Positions 45,214 to 54,508 of a stretch of DNA of 64,000 nucleotides are shown here, piece by piece. Origin of the DNA: Mycolicibacterium confluentis (lineage in GTDB: Bacteria; Actinomycetota; Actinomycetes; Mycobacteriales; Mycobacteriaceae); assembly GCF_010729895.1 (NCBI RefSeq), contig NZ_AP022612.1, forward strand, positions 5,812,558-5,876,557. Reading direction: 5' to 3'. Numbering within the stretch: the stretch's first letter is position 1; every line of letters begins with the position of its first letter. The translations under genes were made by a program, and so were the position numbers. Below the pieces are notes generated by a model, which saw only the letters and a list, made by a program, of their open reading frames with translations, was not told where the DNA came from and made no database searches.

Positions 45214-46224
45214 TTGACCCAGCCAGTTCAATTGCGAGTCGTCTCGGTTACCGCGGAAACCGACGCCGCCAAATCATTTCGGCTGCGAGCACCCGAATCG
45301 CTCTCGTACAAGCCGGGACAGTTCCTCACCATTGGCATTCCGTCCGATCGTGGGATGGTGGCACGGTGCTATTCGATGTCGAGCGCTCCTCACGAGGATG
45401 ACGTCACGATCACCGTCAAGCGAACACCGCAAGGCTTCGCGTCCAATTGGTTGTGCGACAACGTGACGGTGGGGGATACCCTCACCGCGCTGCCGCCGTC
45501 CGGAAACTTCGTCCCGCCAGCACAGGATGCCGATCTGTTGCTGTTCGCTGCCGGCAGCGGAATCACCCCTGTCATGTCGATCGCGAAGTATGTGCTTATG
45601 CAGACCGACAGGAGGGTGGCGCTGTTCTACGCCAACCGGGATTCTGCGGCAGTCATCTTTGCCGAACAGCTGCGCGCCATGTCCGAGGACCACCCGGAGC
45701 GGCTTCATATCGTGCACTGGCTGGAGGAGCTGCAGTCGCTTCCCCGAACGGCTGATCTGCAGCGGTTCGCATCGGTGTACCCGCACTACTTCGCGTACAC
45801 CTGCGGGCCGGAGCCGTTCATGAATGCGGTCACCGATGCGTTGCACTCGCTTGGGTTTCCCAGCGATCGCTTCAAGAGGGAGGTGTTTCTGTCCTTGAGC
45901 GGCAACCCTTTCGAGATCGATGAGGTGGTCTCCGGGCCGGGAGCGAACCTCGCTCGAGTCAAGGGTTCCTGTAATGGTGCAAGCTTCGCCTTCGACGACT
46001 GGCCCTCTGATGTGCCGCTGCTGCAGTACCTGCTGTCCAAGGGCGTTGATGCTCCCTTTTCCTGCCGTAATGGCGAGTGCGGCGCGTGCTGTTTCCAGCT
46101 GATCGACGGCACAGTCGAGATGGAGTGCAATGACGTTCTCGACTCCTACGAACTGGCCGAGGGGTACCGATTGGCCTGCCAGGCCAAGCCGGCATCGAAA
46201 TCCATCACCATCACCTACGCCTAG
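45214..46224 (+). CDS. Ferredoxin-domain oxidoreductase (GbcB/KshB-like), 336 aa
   Basis: TTG 45214 with GGAG nine bases upstream. FAD-binding RCYSMSS, NAD-binding LLFAAGSGITPVMSI and CGPEPFM, then a C-terminal plant-type 2Fe-2S domain with CRNGECGACC and a fourth Cys in RLACQAK. Passes electrons from NAD(P)H to a Rieske oxygenase. Directly follows the Rieske-SDR pair; it may also serve Rieske copy 1, which has no reductase of its own. Confidence 0.9.
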   Translation: MTQPVQLRVVSVTAETDAAKSFRLRAPESLSYKPGQFLTIGIPSDRGMVARCYSMSSAPHEDDVTITVKRTPQGFASNWLCDNVTVGDTLTALPPSGNFVPPAQDADLLLFAAGSGITPVMSIAKYVLMQTDRRVALFYANRDSAAVIFAEQLRAMSEDHPERLHIVHWLEELQSLPRTADLQRFASVYPHYFAYTCGPEPFMNAVTDALHSLGFPSDRFKREVFLSLSGNPFEIDEVVSGPGANLARVKGSCNGASFAFDDWPSDVPLLQYLLSKGVDAPFSCRNGECGACCFQLIDGTVEMECNDVLDSYELAEGYRLACQAKPASKSITITYA

Positions 46225-46607
46225 CTAGGACGCATCCGCGCACAGGTCGCGTTGTGTTCGCGCCGGTTAGCCGAGTCCCGTCGTTCCCAGTTCGTGTGCG
46301 CCAGTGATGTGGCCTGCGCCCGGCTACGGCGTCGATGATGGATTGGGGCGAGTGTTCCACCCTTCTTCTGGCTACTAGAACCGGATGTAGCGAGGTAGTA
46401 CCCGACGTAGGCGGCACGGATCTTTTCTGCCACACAATCATTCCCGACTGCAGACGGGAGTCGATCGTCGTTGATGCGAATCGAACGGAACCGCCCATTC
46501 ATTCAGTCGAGTGTTCGCATACTGCTTGAAGGAATGCACTGGCCGGTCGAGGTCTACGGTCGGCAGCGTCTCCGGTCGTCGTCAGGTCCGATGTCGCGGT
46601 CGGCCGA
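46225..46607. other. 383-bp gene-free stretch between reductase and pntB ends
   Basis: Convergent gene ends. The short minus-strand frames match no family I know. No strong hairpin or insertion-sequence end was found. Confidence 0.5.
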
Positions 46608-48029
46608 CTACAGCGCGGCCAGGATCGCGTCGACTCGATCTTTGGCGTCGCCGAAGAGCATTTGGGTGTTGTCCCGGAAGAACAGCGGGTTCTGCACGCC
46701 GGCGTAGCCGGAGGCCATGGAGCGTTTGAACACGATGACGTTGTCGGCGTCCCACACCGTGAGCACGGGCATGCCGGCGATGGGGCTGCTGGGGTCTTCG
46801 GAGGCGGCGGGGTTGACGGTGTCGTTGGCGCCGATCACCAGGACGACGGAGGTGCCGTCGAAGTCGTCGTTGATCTCGTCCATCTCGAGCACGATGTCGT
46901 AGGGCACCTTGGCCTCGGCCAGGAGCACGTTCATGTGCCCGGGCAGGCGTCCGGCGACCGGGTGGATGCCGAAGCGGACGTCGATGCCGCGGTCGCGCAG
47001 CTTGCGGGTCAGGTCGGCGACGCCGTACTGAGCCTGGGCGACGGCCATGCCGTAGCCGGGGGTGATGATCACCGAACTCGCGGATGTGAGCATGTCGGCG
47101 GCGGCTTCGGCGTTGATCTCGCGGTGCTCGCCGTAGTCCTTGTCTTCGCTGGGGCCTGCTTCGATGCCGAAGCCGCCTGCGATCACTGAGATGAACGATC
47201 GGTTCATGGCTTTGCACATGATGTAGGACAGGTAGGCACCCGAGGAGCCGACCAGTGCGCCGGTGATGATCAGCAGGTCGTTGCCGAGCAGGAAGCCCGA
47301 GGCGGCCGCGGCCCAGCCGGAGTAGCTGTTGAGCATCGATACGACGACGGGCATGTCGCCGCCACCGATGGAGGCGACCAGGTGCCAGCCCAGCAGCAGC
47401 GCCAGCACGGTCACCGCGACGAGAAGCCACAGTGACGGGTCGATGACGAACCACACTGTCAGCGCCAGGAATGCCACCAGCGCGCCGACATTGAGGATGT
47501 TCTTGCCGGGCAGCATCATCGGTGCGGACTTGATGCGCGCCGAGAGTTTGAGGTTGGCCACGATCGAACCCGTGAAGGTCACGGCGCCGATGAACACGCC
47601 GATGACGACTTCGGCCGAGTGGATGCCGAGCATGCCCTGCTCGCTCAGAAGCGCGGCCTCGGTCCCGCCGGCGTCACCTTCGACGTGCAGGTAGCCGTTC
47701 CAGCCGACGAGGACCGCGGCCAGACCGACGAACGAGTGCAGCAGCGCGATGAGTTCGGGCATGCCGGTCATCTCGACGACCTTGGCCCGCCACAACCCGA
47801 TCGCGGCACCGACGGCCATCGCGCCGATCAGCAGTGCCAGACCGAGCGGTTCGATCTGGTGGTTGATGGCCAGCGCGATGGTGGCGACCAGCGCGACCGC
47901 CATGCCTGTGATGCCGAAGGTGTTTCCCGCCCGCGACGTCTCGTGCTTGGACAGGCCGGCCAGCGCGAGGATGAACAGCAGCGCCGCGACGACGTAGGCC
48001 GCGGTGGCGGCGGTTTCCAGAGTGAACAT
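46608..48029 (-). CDS. pntB: NAD(P) transhydrogenase beta subunit
   Basis: 473 aa. Eight or nine N-terminal membrane helices ([18 protein letters not shown] onward; [17 protein letters not shown] is a proton-channel helix), then the NADP-binding dIII domain with [35 protein letters not shown] and NDTVNPAA. With PntA uses the proton gradient to make NADPH from NADH. Starts 3 bp after the pntA stop. Would supply NADPH for the P450 and other oxygenases of the island. Confidence 0.95.
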   Translation of the reverse strand: MFTLETAATAAYVVAALLFILALAGLSKHETSRAGNTFGITGMAVALVATIALAINHQIEPLGLALLIGAMAVGAAIGLWRAKVVEMTGMPELIALLHSFVGLAAVLVGWNGYLHVEGDAGGTEAALLSEQGMLGIHSAEVVIGVFIGAVTFTGSIVANLKLSARIKSAPMMLPGKNILNVGALVAFLALTVWFVIDPSLWLLVAVTVLALLLGWHLVASIGGGDMPVVVSMLNSYSGWAAAASGFLLGNDLLIITGALVGSSGAYLSYIMCKAMNRSFISVIAGGFGIEAGPSEDKDYGEHREINAEAAADMLTSASSVIITPGYGMAVAQAQYGVADLTRKLRDRGIDVRFGIHPVAGRLPGHMNVLLAEAKVPYDIVLEMDEINDDFDGTSVVLVIGANDTVNPAASEDPSSPIAGMPVLTVWDADNVIVFKRSMASGYAGVQNPLFFRDNTQMLFGDAKDRVDAILAAL

Positions 48030-48032
48030 GTC

Positions 48033-49568
48033 TTAGCTCCTCGTGAACAACGCCAGCATGCGGCGCGTGACCGCGAAACCGCCGAAGATGTTGATGCTGG
48101 CGAGCAGGATCGCCACGAAGGCCAAAGCGGTGATCGGGACGTTGCCGTGCCCGATCTGCAGCAGTGCGCCGACCACGATGATTCCGGAGATTGCGTTGGT
48201 CACCGACATCAGCGGGGTGTGCAGCGCATGGTGGACGTTGCCGATCACGTAGTAGCCGATCACGATCGCGAGCGCGAACACCGTCAGGTGCACCTGCAGC
48301 GCGGTGGGCGACAGCGCGATCAGCGCGAACAGCACGGCGGCGATCCCGAAGGTCAGCCCGAGGCGGCGTCCGGTCGAGATGGGCTCCTTGGCCGGTTTCT
48401 GCGCCACCGGTGCGGCAGCGGCCGCGGCCGCGGGCGCGGCCGAGACCTGCACGGGGGGCGGCGGCCAGGTGATCTCGCCGTCGCGGACCACGGTCACCGA
48501 CCGCTGCACGACGTCGTCGAAATCGAGGCTCAGCTGTCCGTCCTTGTTCGGGGTCAGCAGCTTGAGCAGGTTCACCAGGTTGGTGCCGTACAGCTGGGAG
48601 GCCTGCGCGGGCAGTCGGCCGGCCAGGTCGGTGTAGCCGATGATGGTCACGCCGTTGTCGGTGACGACGGCCTGGTCCTTGACGGTGCCTTCGACGTTTC
48701 CGCCGTTGGCCGCGGCCATGTCGACGATCACGCTGCCGGCCTTCATCGACGCCACCATCTCGGCGGTGATGATGCGCGGTGCGGGCTTACCGGGGATCAG
48801 CGCCGTGGTGATGATGATGTCGACGTCGCCGGCCTGCTCGGCGTAGAGCTTGGCCTCGCGGGCCTTGTAGTCGTCGCCCATCTCTTTGGCGTAGCCCGTG
48901 GCCGACACCTCGGCCGCCGCTGGGTCCACCGCCAGGTACTCCCCACCCAGGGACTTGACCTGGTCGGCGACCTCTGGACGCGGATCGGTGGCGCGCACGA
49001 TCGCACCCAGGCTGCCCGCGGCGCCGATGGCGGCCAGACCGGCGACGCCAGCGCCGACTACGAGCACCTTCGCCGGCGGCACCTTGCCCGCGGCGGTCAC
49101 CTGACCGGTGAAGAACCGACCGAAGGTGTGCGCGGCCTCGACGACGGCGCGGTAGCCGGCGATGTTGGCCATCGAGGACAGCACGTCGAGTGACTGTGCG
49201 CGCGAGATGCGCGGGACGGCGTCCATGGCCAGCGCGGTGATCGGGCGGGTGGCCAACTGCTCGACAAGCTCGGGCTTGAGGGCCGGGGAGAGCAGGCTGA
49301 TCAGCGTTGCGCCGTCGCGCAGGGCCGCGATCTCACCGTTGTCGGGGGCGTTGACCTTGAGCACCACGTCGGAGGCCAGGGCCTGTTCGGCGGTGCCGAT
49401 CTCAGCCCCTGCCTCGCTGTAGGCGCCGTCGGAGAAACTCGCGGCGGCTCCCGCGCCGGATTCCACCAGCACGGAATAGCCGAGCTTGATCAGCTGCGCG
49501 ACCGTCGCGGGCGTGGCTGCGACACGCGTCTCCCCAGGCAGGGACTCGCGTGGTATCCCGATGATCAT
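48033..49568 (-). CDS. pntA: NAD(P) transhydrogenase alpha subunit, single chain
   Basis: 511 aa from ATG 49568 (a TTG lies two codons upstream). NAD-binding dI domain: [20 protein letters not shown], the [22 protein letters not shown]ossmann turn split over residues 165-190, [12 protein letters not shown]; then four C-terminal membrane helices. It is the long E. coli-like form, whereas M. tuberculosis has split PntAa/PntAb, which hints that the operon is acquired or a second copy. Confidence 0.94.
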   Translation of the reverse strand: MIIGIPRESLPGETRVAATPATVAQLIKLGYSVLVESGAGAAASFSDGAYSEAGAEIGTAEQALASDVVLKVNAPDNGEIAALRDGATLISLLSPALKPELVEQLATRPITALAMDAVPRISRAQSLDVLSSMANIAGYRAVVEAAHTFGRFFTGQVTAAGKVPPAKVLVVGAGVAGLAAIGAAGSLGAIVRATDPRPEVADQVKSLGGEYLAVDPAAAEVSATGYAKEMGDDYKAREAKLYAEQAGDVDIIITTALIPGKPAPRIITAEMVASMKAGSVIVDMAAANGGNVEGTVKDQAVVTDNGVTIIGYTDLAGRLPAQASQLYGTNLVNLLKLLTPNKDGQLSLDFDDVVQRSVTVVRDGEITWPPPPVQVSAAPAAAAAAAPVAQKPAKEPISTGRRLGLTFGIAAVLFALIALSPTALQVHLTVFALAIVIGYYVIGNVHHALHTPLMSVTNAISGIIVVGALLQIGHGNVPITALAFVAILLASINIFGGFAVTRRMLALFTRS

Positions 49569-49611
49569 CGTCAAAGTTCGACACCGCCCTGAACCGCGGT
49601 GGCGTGGCCCA

Positions 49612-50085
49612 TCAGCCGCGTTCCGACCCGCTGGTGACGGCTGCAGAGACCGGTACCGCTGACTCCTTGCTGTAGTCGGCCGAGTTCCAGACTTCGGGAC
49701 GCATGGTGATCAACACCGCCTTGTCGGTGTAGTTCGCGTCGAGGTATTCCTCGATCTCCTCGTCGGAGACGTAGCGACGGACGATGGGGAGTACGCCCTC
49801 GCGAGGGATGTCCTCGCGGATGGACGCGGGGCCGCCGACGGAGACGTAGCGGTACGGTGTGGTCTCCTGCTGTACCGCGAGGGAGAACCGACCGGCGGCG
49901 CGGATGAGCCGCTCCTTCATCGATCCGAGTTCGGTCCAGATCTCGACATCGCCGGCCTCATCGACGCGGTACCAGATGGGGACGGTCAGCGGCGGCTTGT
50001 TTCCCCGCTCGATGGCGATGATGGCGACATGATTGTCGGCGAGGAACTCTGTCCGTTCGGCTGCTGTCATCTTGAGGTCGGTCAT
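49612..50085 (-). CDS. Pyridoxamine-5'-phosphate-oxidase-like (PPOX) flavin/F420 protein, 157 aa
   Basis: ATG 50085 after AGGAG; the longer open frame upstream is not needed. Split-barrel pattern: [52 protein letters not shown]. Members use FMN or F420 in reductions or are binding proteins. Lies between pntA and the enolase-like gene on the same strand. Confidence 0.8.
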   Translation of the reverse strand: MTDLKMTAAERTEFLADNHVAIIAIERGNKPPLTVPIWYRVDEAGDVEIWTELGSMKERLIRAAGRFSLAVQQETTPYRYVSVGGPASIREDIPREGVLPIVRRYVSDEEIEEYLDANYTDKAVLITMRPEVWNSADYSKESAVPVSAAVTSGSERG

Positions 50086-50179
50086 GGTCGCGCTCCTATT
50101 CGAAGTTTCGAGGCGCCGACGGGGATTCAACGCGCGAATCCCTTCGGCGCCAGCTGTGTTCAACCCTGTGGGGTTGTGG

Positions 50180-51457
50180 CTAGAACTTAACGATGGCGGG
50201 TACGTCGGCGAGAACACACCCGGGTGTGGAGTCGGCCACCCGCAGCAGGAAGTTGAGCTTCTCGATGCGTTCGCCTGAGCGCGGTGCCCCGTTCTTCTGG
50301 AACGGCACCGACAGACCCACCGACAGGTCCATCACGACATCGTCGATGACGCCGCCCGACCGGCCGGACGGAATGGTGAAGAGATCGTGATCGACCGCGT
50401 AGCGGTAGCAGTCGAGCGCTTCGGTGATCGTGCCGACCTGGTTGGGTTTGAGGATGAACCCGCCCACCGCGGAGGACTCCACTGCGCGCTGCAGTCGATC
50501 CCGGTTGGTGACAACCAGGTCGTCACCGAGGATGATCGATTTCTCGATTGTCGCGACGGCCCTCGAGTATCCGGCCCAGTCGTCTTCGTCGAGCAGATCT
50601 TCGATGAAGACGAACGGGAACTCGTTGCTGAGTCGCCGGGTGTAGTCGATCAGTTCGTCGGAGCTGACGCGTTCGCCGTTGAGTTCGTAGGTTCCAGTGG
50701 CGGCGTCGAACATCTCGCTGGATGCGCAGTCCAAAGCGAAGGCCATGGTGTCGGCCACACCGGCGCGCTCCACCGCGGTCATCATCAGCTTCAGCACTTC
50801 TCGCGGGTCTGAGGACGGGCTTGCGAAACCGTAGGAGGAGGCCACCTGCGGTTTGCGCCCCAGATACTCGGTGAGGACCTCTTCGAGCACGCCGAACAAT
50901 TTCACGCTCTTCTCGACGGCTTCCTGAATCGAGGATGCCTTGTAGGGCATGACGATGAACTCGTTGAACGGTTGCACGACACTGCCATAGCGACCGCCGT
51001 TGATCATGTTGAAGCTCGGCACCGGAACCTGGCTCACAGGGCCGGGACCGAAGTGCTCAGCGATCCACGAGTAGGTGGGCAGACCGGCGGCGGCAGCGGT
51101 GGCGCGCAGCAGCGCGATGGACGTCGAGTAGATGGAATTGCCACCGAGGCGGCTCTTGTTGGGTGTGCCGTCGAGGTCGATCATGAGTCGGTCGTTGGCT
51201 TCGAGGTCGAGTTCGGTGCCGACCAGCGCCGGAGCGATCTCGTTGTTCACCGCGTCGACGGCGCGGTGAACGCTCAGACCGTTGTACTCGGTGGGGTCCT
51301 CGTCGCGAAGGATGAACGCTTCGTGCGCCCCGACAGAACTGCCGGTCGGGGCGGCGCCACGGCCGACATAACCGTTGTCCGTGGTGATCTCGACCTCGAC
51401 AAGGGGTCGCGTCTTGCAATCGAGGAGTTGGCGTGCGGTCACTGAGGTGATCTTCAT
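50180..51457 (-). CDS. Divergent enolase-like protein lacking two catalytic residues, 425 aa
   Basis: Full-length enolase fold. Retained: Mg ligands Asp243, Glu286 and Asp313 (LDCASSEMF, FIEDLLDEDDW, GDDLVVTN), base Lys337 in ILKPNQVGT, Lys388 in QKNGAP, and Glu166 in FNEFIV (yeast Glu168). Lost: the GDEGG loop is SSYGF (207-211), removing yeast Glu211; SHRSGE is SGRSGG, so His373 is Gly365; His159 is replaced by Arg. A housekeeping enolase is therefore unlikely. Upstream MOFRL kinase suggests a phosphorylated glycerate-like substrate losing a different beta group. Confidence 0.85.
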   Translation of the reverse strand: MKITSVTARQLLDCKTRPLVEVEITTDNGYVGRGAAPTGSSVGAHEAFILRDEDPTEYNGLSVHRAVDAVNNEIAPALVGTELDLEANDRLMIDLDGTPNKSRLGGNSIYSTSIALLRATAAAAGLPTYSWIAEHFGPGPVSQVPVPSFNMINGGRYGSVVQPFNEFIVMPYKASSIQEAVEKSVKLFGVLEEVLTEYLGRKPQVASSYGFASPSSDPREVLKLMMTAVERAGVADTMAFALDCASSEMFDAATGTYELNGERVSSDELIDYTRRLSNEFPFVFIEDLLDEDDWAGYSRAVATIEKSIILGDDLVVTNRDRLQRAVESSAVGGFILKPNQVGTITEALDCYRYAVDHDLFTIPSGRSGGVIDDVVMDLSVGLSVPFQKNGAPRSGERIEKLNFLLRVADSTPGCVLADVPAIVKF

Positions 51458-51481
51458 GATGTCTTTCGAATCCGGGGCGGG

Positions 51482-52885
51482 TCAGGCCGGTCGCGCGGGG
51501 ATGTAGAGGATGTTCAGGTCGCACAGATTCGTGCCGGTGTTGCCGGTGAAAACTGCGTCCCCGATGGCCGTAAGTGCCTCGTGGGTGGCGTGGGTGCGTA
51601 GTGCCTCGTGCAGGTTCACGCCGAATTGTTCGGCACGCGCCAGGCTCGTCGAGTCACACAGTCCGCCGGCGGCTGTGGTGGTGCCGTCGGTGCCTTCTGA
51701 GTCGAGCGAGATCATCGCTGCGCCAGCGGTTTTTGAAGCTGTCAGTGCAAAGCCCGTCACCAGTTCATGACCGGGTCCGCCATGACCACCGATGATGCTG
51801 TTGTCCGGGATCTGGGTGGTGGTCTCCCCGGCTGCGATCAGCACGCAGGGCGGGGTGATGGGATTTCCGGTGGCTTGGGCTTCGCGGGCGATGGAGGCGA
51901 AGAACGTTCCGGCGTCGCTGCTCTCACCCTCCAGAAAGGAGCTCACGATCATTGCCGGCAGCCCCATCTGCTCGGCCACCTCCTTGGCGTACAGGCAGGA
52001 GTCGGGAAGGGTGTTCAACAGGAAATATGTGTTGTCGGGGAAGGCCTTGGGTGTTTCGCCCTCCTCACCGGCTGACTGGAGATAGTCGACGATCGATCGC
52101 GGCAGTCGGTCCGCGAGGTCGTAGTTCTCGATGACGGCTCGCGCATCGGCGAGTGTGGTCTTGTCCGGGCCAATCGGTGTCGATGCATAGTCGGCGTAGG
52201 GCCGGCTGATATCCCCCGACGGTGGATTGCCCACTGCGTCCGAGATGCCGAAACCGATGAGTTCCGCGCCGGAACGGGCGATGCGCTGGGCGAGTCGGCC
52301 GCCGTTGGTCTGTGAGATGTGTCGGCGGATGGCGTTGATCTCGTAGATCCCGGCGCCGCTCTTCAGCAGAACGTCAGTGGCGTCCATCTCATCCTGGAGG
52401 GTGATTCCCTCGATGGGACAGCTCATCAGCGCCGACGAGCCGCCCGAGATGACGGCGATGAACAGGTCTTCGGGGCCGGCCTGATCGGCGAGCGCCAGGA
52501 TCTCTTGTGCGGCCCGATGACCCGTTTCGTCGGGAATCGGATGCCCCCCGACGTGAACCTCGGTGCGGTGGAACCGGTCGCCGTCCTCCGCGATCTTGAC
52601 GATCGCGATGCCGCGGGTGAGCCGGTCGCCGAGGATCTCGTCGATCGCCATCGCCATGTGATTGCAGGCCTTGCCTGCACCGACCAGATAGATGTTCCGT
52701 TTAGTCGACAGGTCCCAAGTGCGGGTGCCGATGGTGAGAATGTCACCGTCGAGGCGCGTGATCGATTTGATCCGGTCGTAGGCGTCCAAACGGGTCAGCA
52801 CCCGGTCGGCGATGGTCAATACGACCGACCGAGATTCGCTGTCTCCCAAGCGAATGAGGTCGCTGTAGTTCTTGATCTTGTTCAC
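51482..52885 (-). CDS. MOFRL/DUF4147-family glycerate 2-kinase-like protein, 467 aa
   Basis: ATG 52885. N-terminal DUF4147 with VGAGKACNHMA, HVGGHPIPDE, ISGGSSALMSCPIEGITL, NAIRRHISQTNGGRLAQ; C-terminal MOFRL with AAGETTTQIPDNS, GGHGGPGHELV, LDSEGTDGTTTAAGG and TGTNLCDLNI. GckA/TtuD enzymes phosphorylate glycerate at C2. The loop GGRNQE of the family is GGHGGPGHE here. 24 bp upstream of the enolase-like gene and following the cyclodeaminase-family gene; the trio looks like one pathway. Confidence 0.87.
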   Translation of the reverse strand: MNKIKNYSDLIRLGDSESRSVVLTIADRVLTRLDAYDRIKSITRLDGDILTIGTRTWDLSTKRNIYLVGAGKACNHMAMAIDEILGDRLTRGIAIVKIAEDGDRFHRTEVHVGGHPIPDETGHRAAQEILALADQAGPEDLFIAVISGGSSALMSCPIEGITLQDEMDATDVLLKSGAGIYEINAIRRHISQTNGGRLAQRIARSGAELIGFGISDAVGNPPSGDISRPYADYASTPIGPDKTTLADARAVIENYDLADRLPRSIVDYLQSAGEEGETPKAFPDNTYFLLNTLPDSCLYAKEVAEQMGLPAMIVSSFLEGESSDAGTFFASIAREAQATGNPITPPCVLIAAGETTTQIPDNSIIGGHGGPGHELVTGFALTASKTAGAAMISLDSEGTDGTTTAAGGLCDSTSLARAEQFGVNLHEALRTHATHEALTAIGDAVFTGNTGTNLCDLNILYIPARPA

Positions 52886-52912
52886 TTCTGATCTCCGAGG
52901 GGCGTTGGGTTG

Positions 52913-54034
52913 CTATTCCGCGTACGGTGCGTCCCACAACACGAGGGGCGTGCCGAGCCCCTTGTCCTGGGCAGTGCGGTAAATCTCGTAGCCCCACGCG
53001 AGGTCGAAAACCGACATTCCGCAGGCGACGAACACGGTGCGCCGGGACCTGTTGTCATCGCGCGCGGCGGGTGACTGCAGCACCGTCCCGAGGTCGGTGA
53101 AATCCTTGAGAGCCGGCAGCTTTCCGTCATCGATGAGGCGGTACAGGGGGCCGCCGATGACTCCGTCGTACGCGGCCTGCTTGTCGGGGGAGGCAACGGC
53201 CTCGTCCACGTAGGCCTCGTGCAGGGCAACGTGATCGAGCACCACGCGGTTCTCCAGCCAGAACGCATCGTCCGCCGAGATCGGTCCGGAGATCAGGACG
53301 GTTGCGTCTGGGTGCAGCCAGTCATTCTGGACAACAAGAGGTTTCACGCGTGACGCAGCCACAGTGACGACTTCGGCGCCGGCCAGGGCCGCCTGCAGGT
53401 CGTTCTCGACGACGGCGTCGACGCCCAGAGTCAGGCGCGCCCAGTCGGCCAGCTTCTCGGCGGCCGCCTCGAAGATGTCGTAGCAGTAGACCCGTTTGAG
53501 GTTCGGCAGCTGACTGGCGATCGCCTTGAGGCAGGCCTTGTTGATCGGGCCACAGCCGAGCACAGCCACCGAACCCGTTGTGGCGCTCGCCAGATGCCGT
53601 GCTGCAACCGCTGGGACGGCGCCGGTTCGAGCGGAACTCAGCAGGTTCGCCGACATGAGGCAGAGCGGCTCGCCGGTCTCCTTGTCATTGAGCATCAGCG
53701 TCAGGACGGATCGCGGCAGCCCTTTGGCGGTGTTGGCGTGGTTGGAGCCGTACCACTTGTTTCCGCAGACATCGAACCGTCCGCCCAGGTAACCGGGCAT
53801 GGCGACGAAGCGTCGGTCCGGGCCAGCGAGGGGCATGTTCGGGAACAGGCTGGATGTCGGGAAGACGACGCCCATGCCGTGGCTGTTGTGATTGGGTCCG
53901 CCCATCAAGTAGTCGCCCTGCGCGAGCAGTCCGAACACCTCTTCGCATACGTCGACGCAGCGTGCGGCGTCGAGTACGCCGGCATCGATACAGTCCGGTT
54001 CGGACAGGAAGAGGAACTCTGTACGTGGACTCAT
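52913..54034 (-). CDS. Ornithine cyclodeaminase/mu-crystallin-family protein, 373 aa
   Basis: Residues about 95-140 carry the substrate lobe KWYGSNHANTAKGLPRSVLT and MSANLLSSARTGAVPAVAARHL, followed by NAD-binding AVLGCGPINKACLKAIAS and VTVAASRVKPLV. The family includes cyclodeaminases, ketimine reductases and N-alkyl amino acid dehydrogenases; the sequence does not decide. First gene of the minus-strand set leading into the kinase and enolase-like genes. Confidence 0.85.
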   Translation of the reverse strand: MSPRTEFLFLSEPDCIDAGVLDAARCVDVCEEVFGLLAQGDYLMGGPNHNSHGMGVVFPTSSLFPNMPLAGPDRRFVAMPGYLGGRFDVCGNKWYGSNHANTAKGLPRSVLTLMLNDKETGEPLCLMSANLLSSARTGAVPAVAARHLASATTGSVAVLGCGPINKACLKAIASQLPNLKRVYCYDIFEAAAEKLADWARLTLGVDAVVENDLQAALAGAEVVTVAASRVKPLVVQNDWLHPDATVLISGPISADDAFWLENRVVLDHVALHEAYVDEAVASPDKQAAYDGVIGGPLYRLIDDGKLPALKDFTDLGTVLQSPAARDDNRSRRTVFVACGMSVFDLAWGYEIYRTAQDKGLGTPLVLWDAPYAE

Positions 54035-54508
54035 AGTGACTCCTGCAAAAGCGTGGGCAGCCGGAAAGGGCTGGGCGACTGAAGAATTGGAGGGATGGCC
54101 GGGGTTCTTCCAAGGCGAGAGAGACTGCCTCGAACTCGGCAGTGCCTACTTTGCCACCGGATGATTGATCGGTCTAGCGATAGATTTCGGCATATAACGT
54201 TCGAAGAACTCGATCGATAAAAGGCGGACAGTGTTCATCTCCCTAAGTGGGCCCGCAGGGGCGGCCACATGCCACACGGGCCGGGCTGGCGGACTTTGCC
54301 GATCTGCCGTGGGTGCTCAAACCGAAAGGCAAAACCGCGCGAGTATGGCTTGAATCAGCCTGCGGGGCAGCAGGATGACCTGCGATCCACGCCACGCACT
54401 CGGGCGTGCGTAACAATGCCCGATGGTGACAAGACGTCAGGCTCATCCGTTCGGGCACATGACACTTCGTCTAGTGTGTCCGCGCGCGAGTGATTCGACA
54501 CTTTGTAT
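54035..54508. other. Divergent promoter region between cyclodeaminase-family gene and P450-2
   Basis: Right 110 bp match the P450-1 upstream region. In the middle (about 54275-54379) a plus frame reads ADFADLPWVLKPKGK, then TARVWLESACGAAG and a stop, apparently the end of a protein I cannot name. Left part should contain the promoter of the cyclodeaminase-kinase-enolase set. Confidence 0.5.
54461..54480. promoter_or_regulatory. GACAC-N10-GTGTC dyad upstream of P450-2
   Basis: Same sequence and spacing to the start codon as at P450-1 (29-48 bp upstream). A GACACTTTG follows at 54497, 8 bp before the ATG. Confidence 0.55.

Noticed and set aside
47619..49193. A 524-codon plus-strand frame
   Set aside because: Antisense shadow of pntB/pntA; composition is His/Asp/Gln-rich and not protein-like.
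50180..51457. Housekeeping enolase (eno)
   Set aside because: Two catalytic residues and the GDEGG loop are missing, and context is catabolic, so no eno symbol was given.
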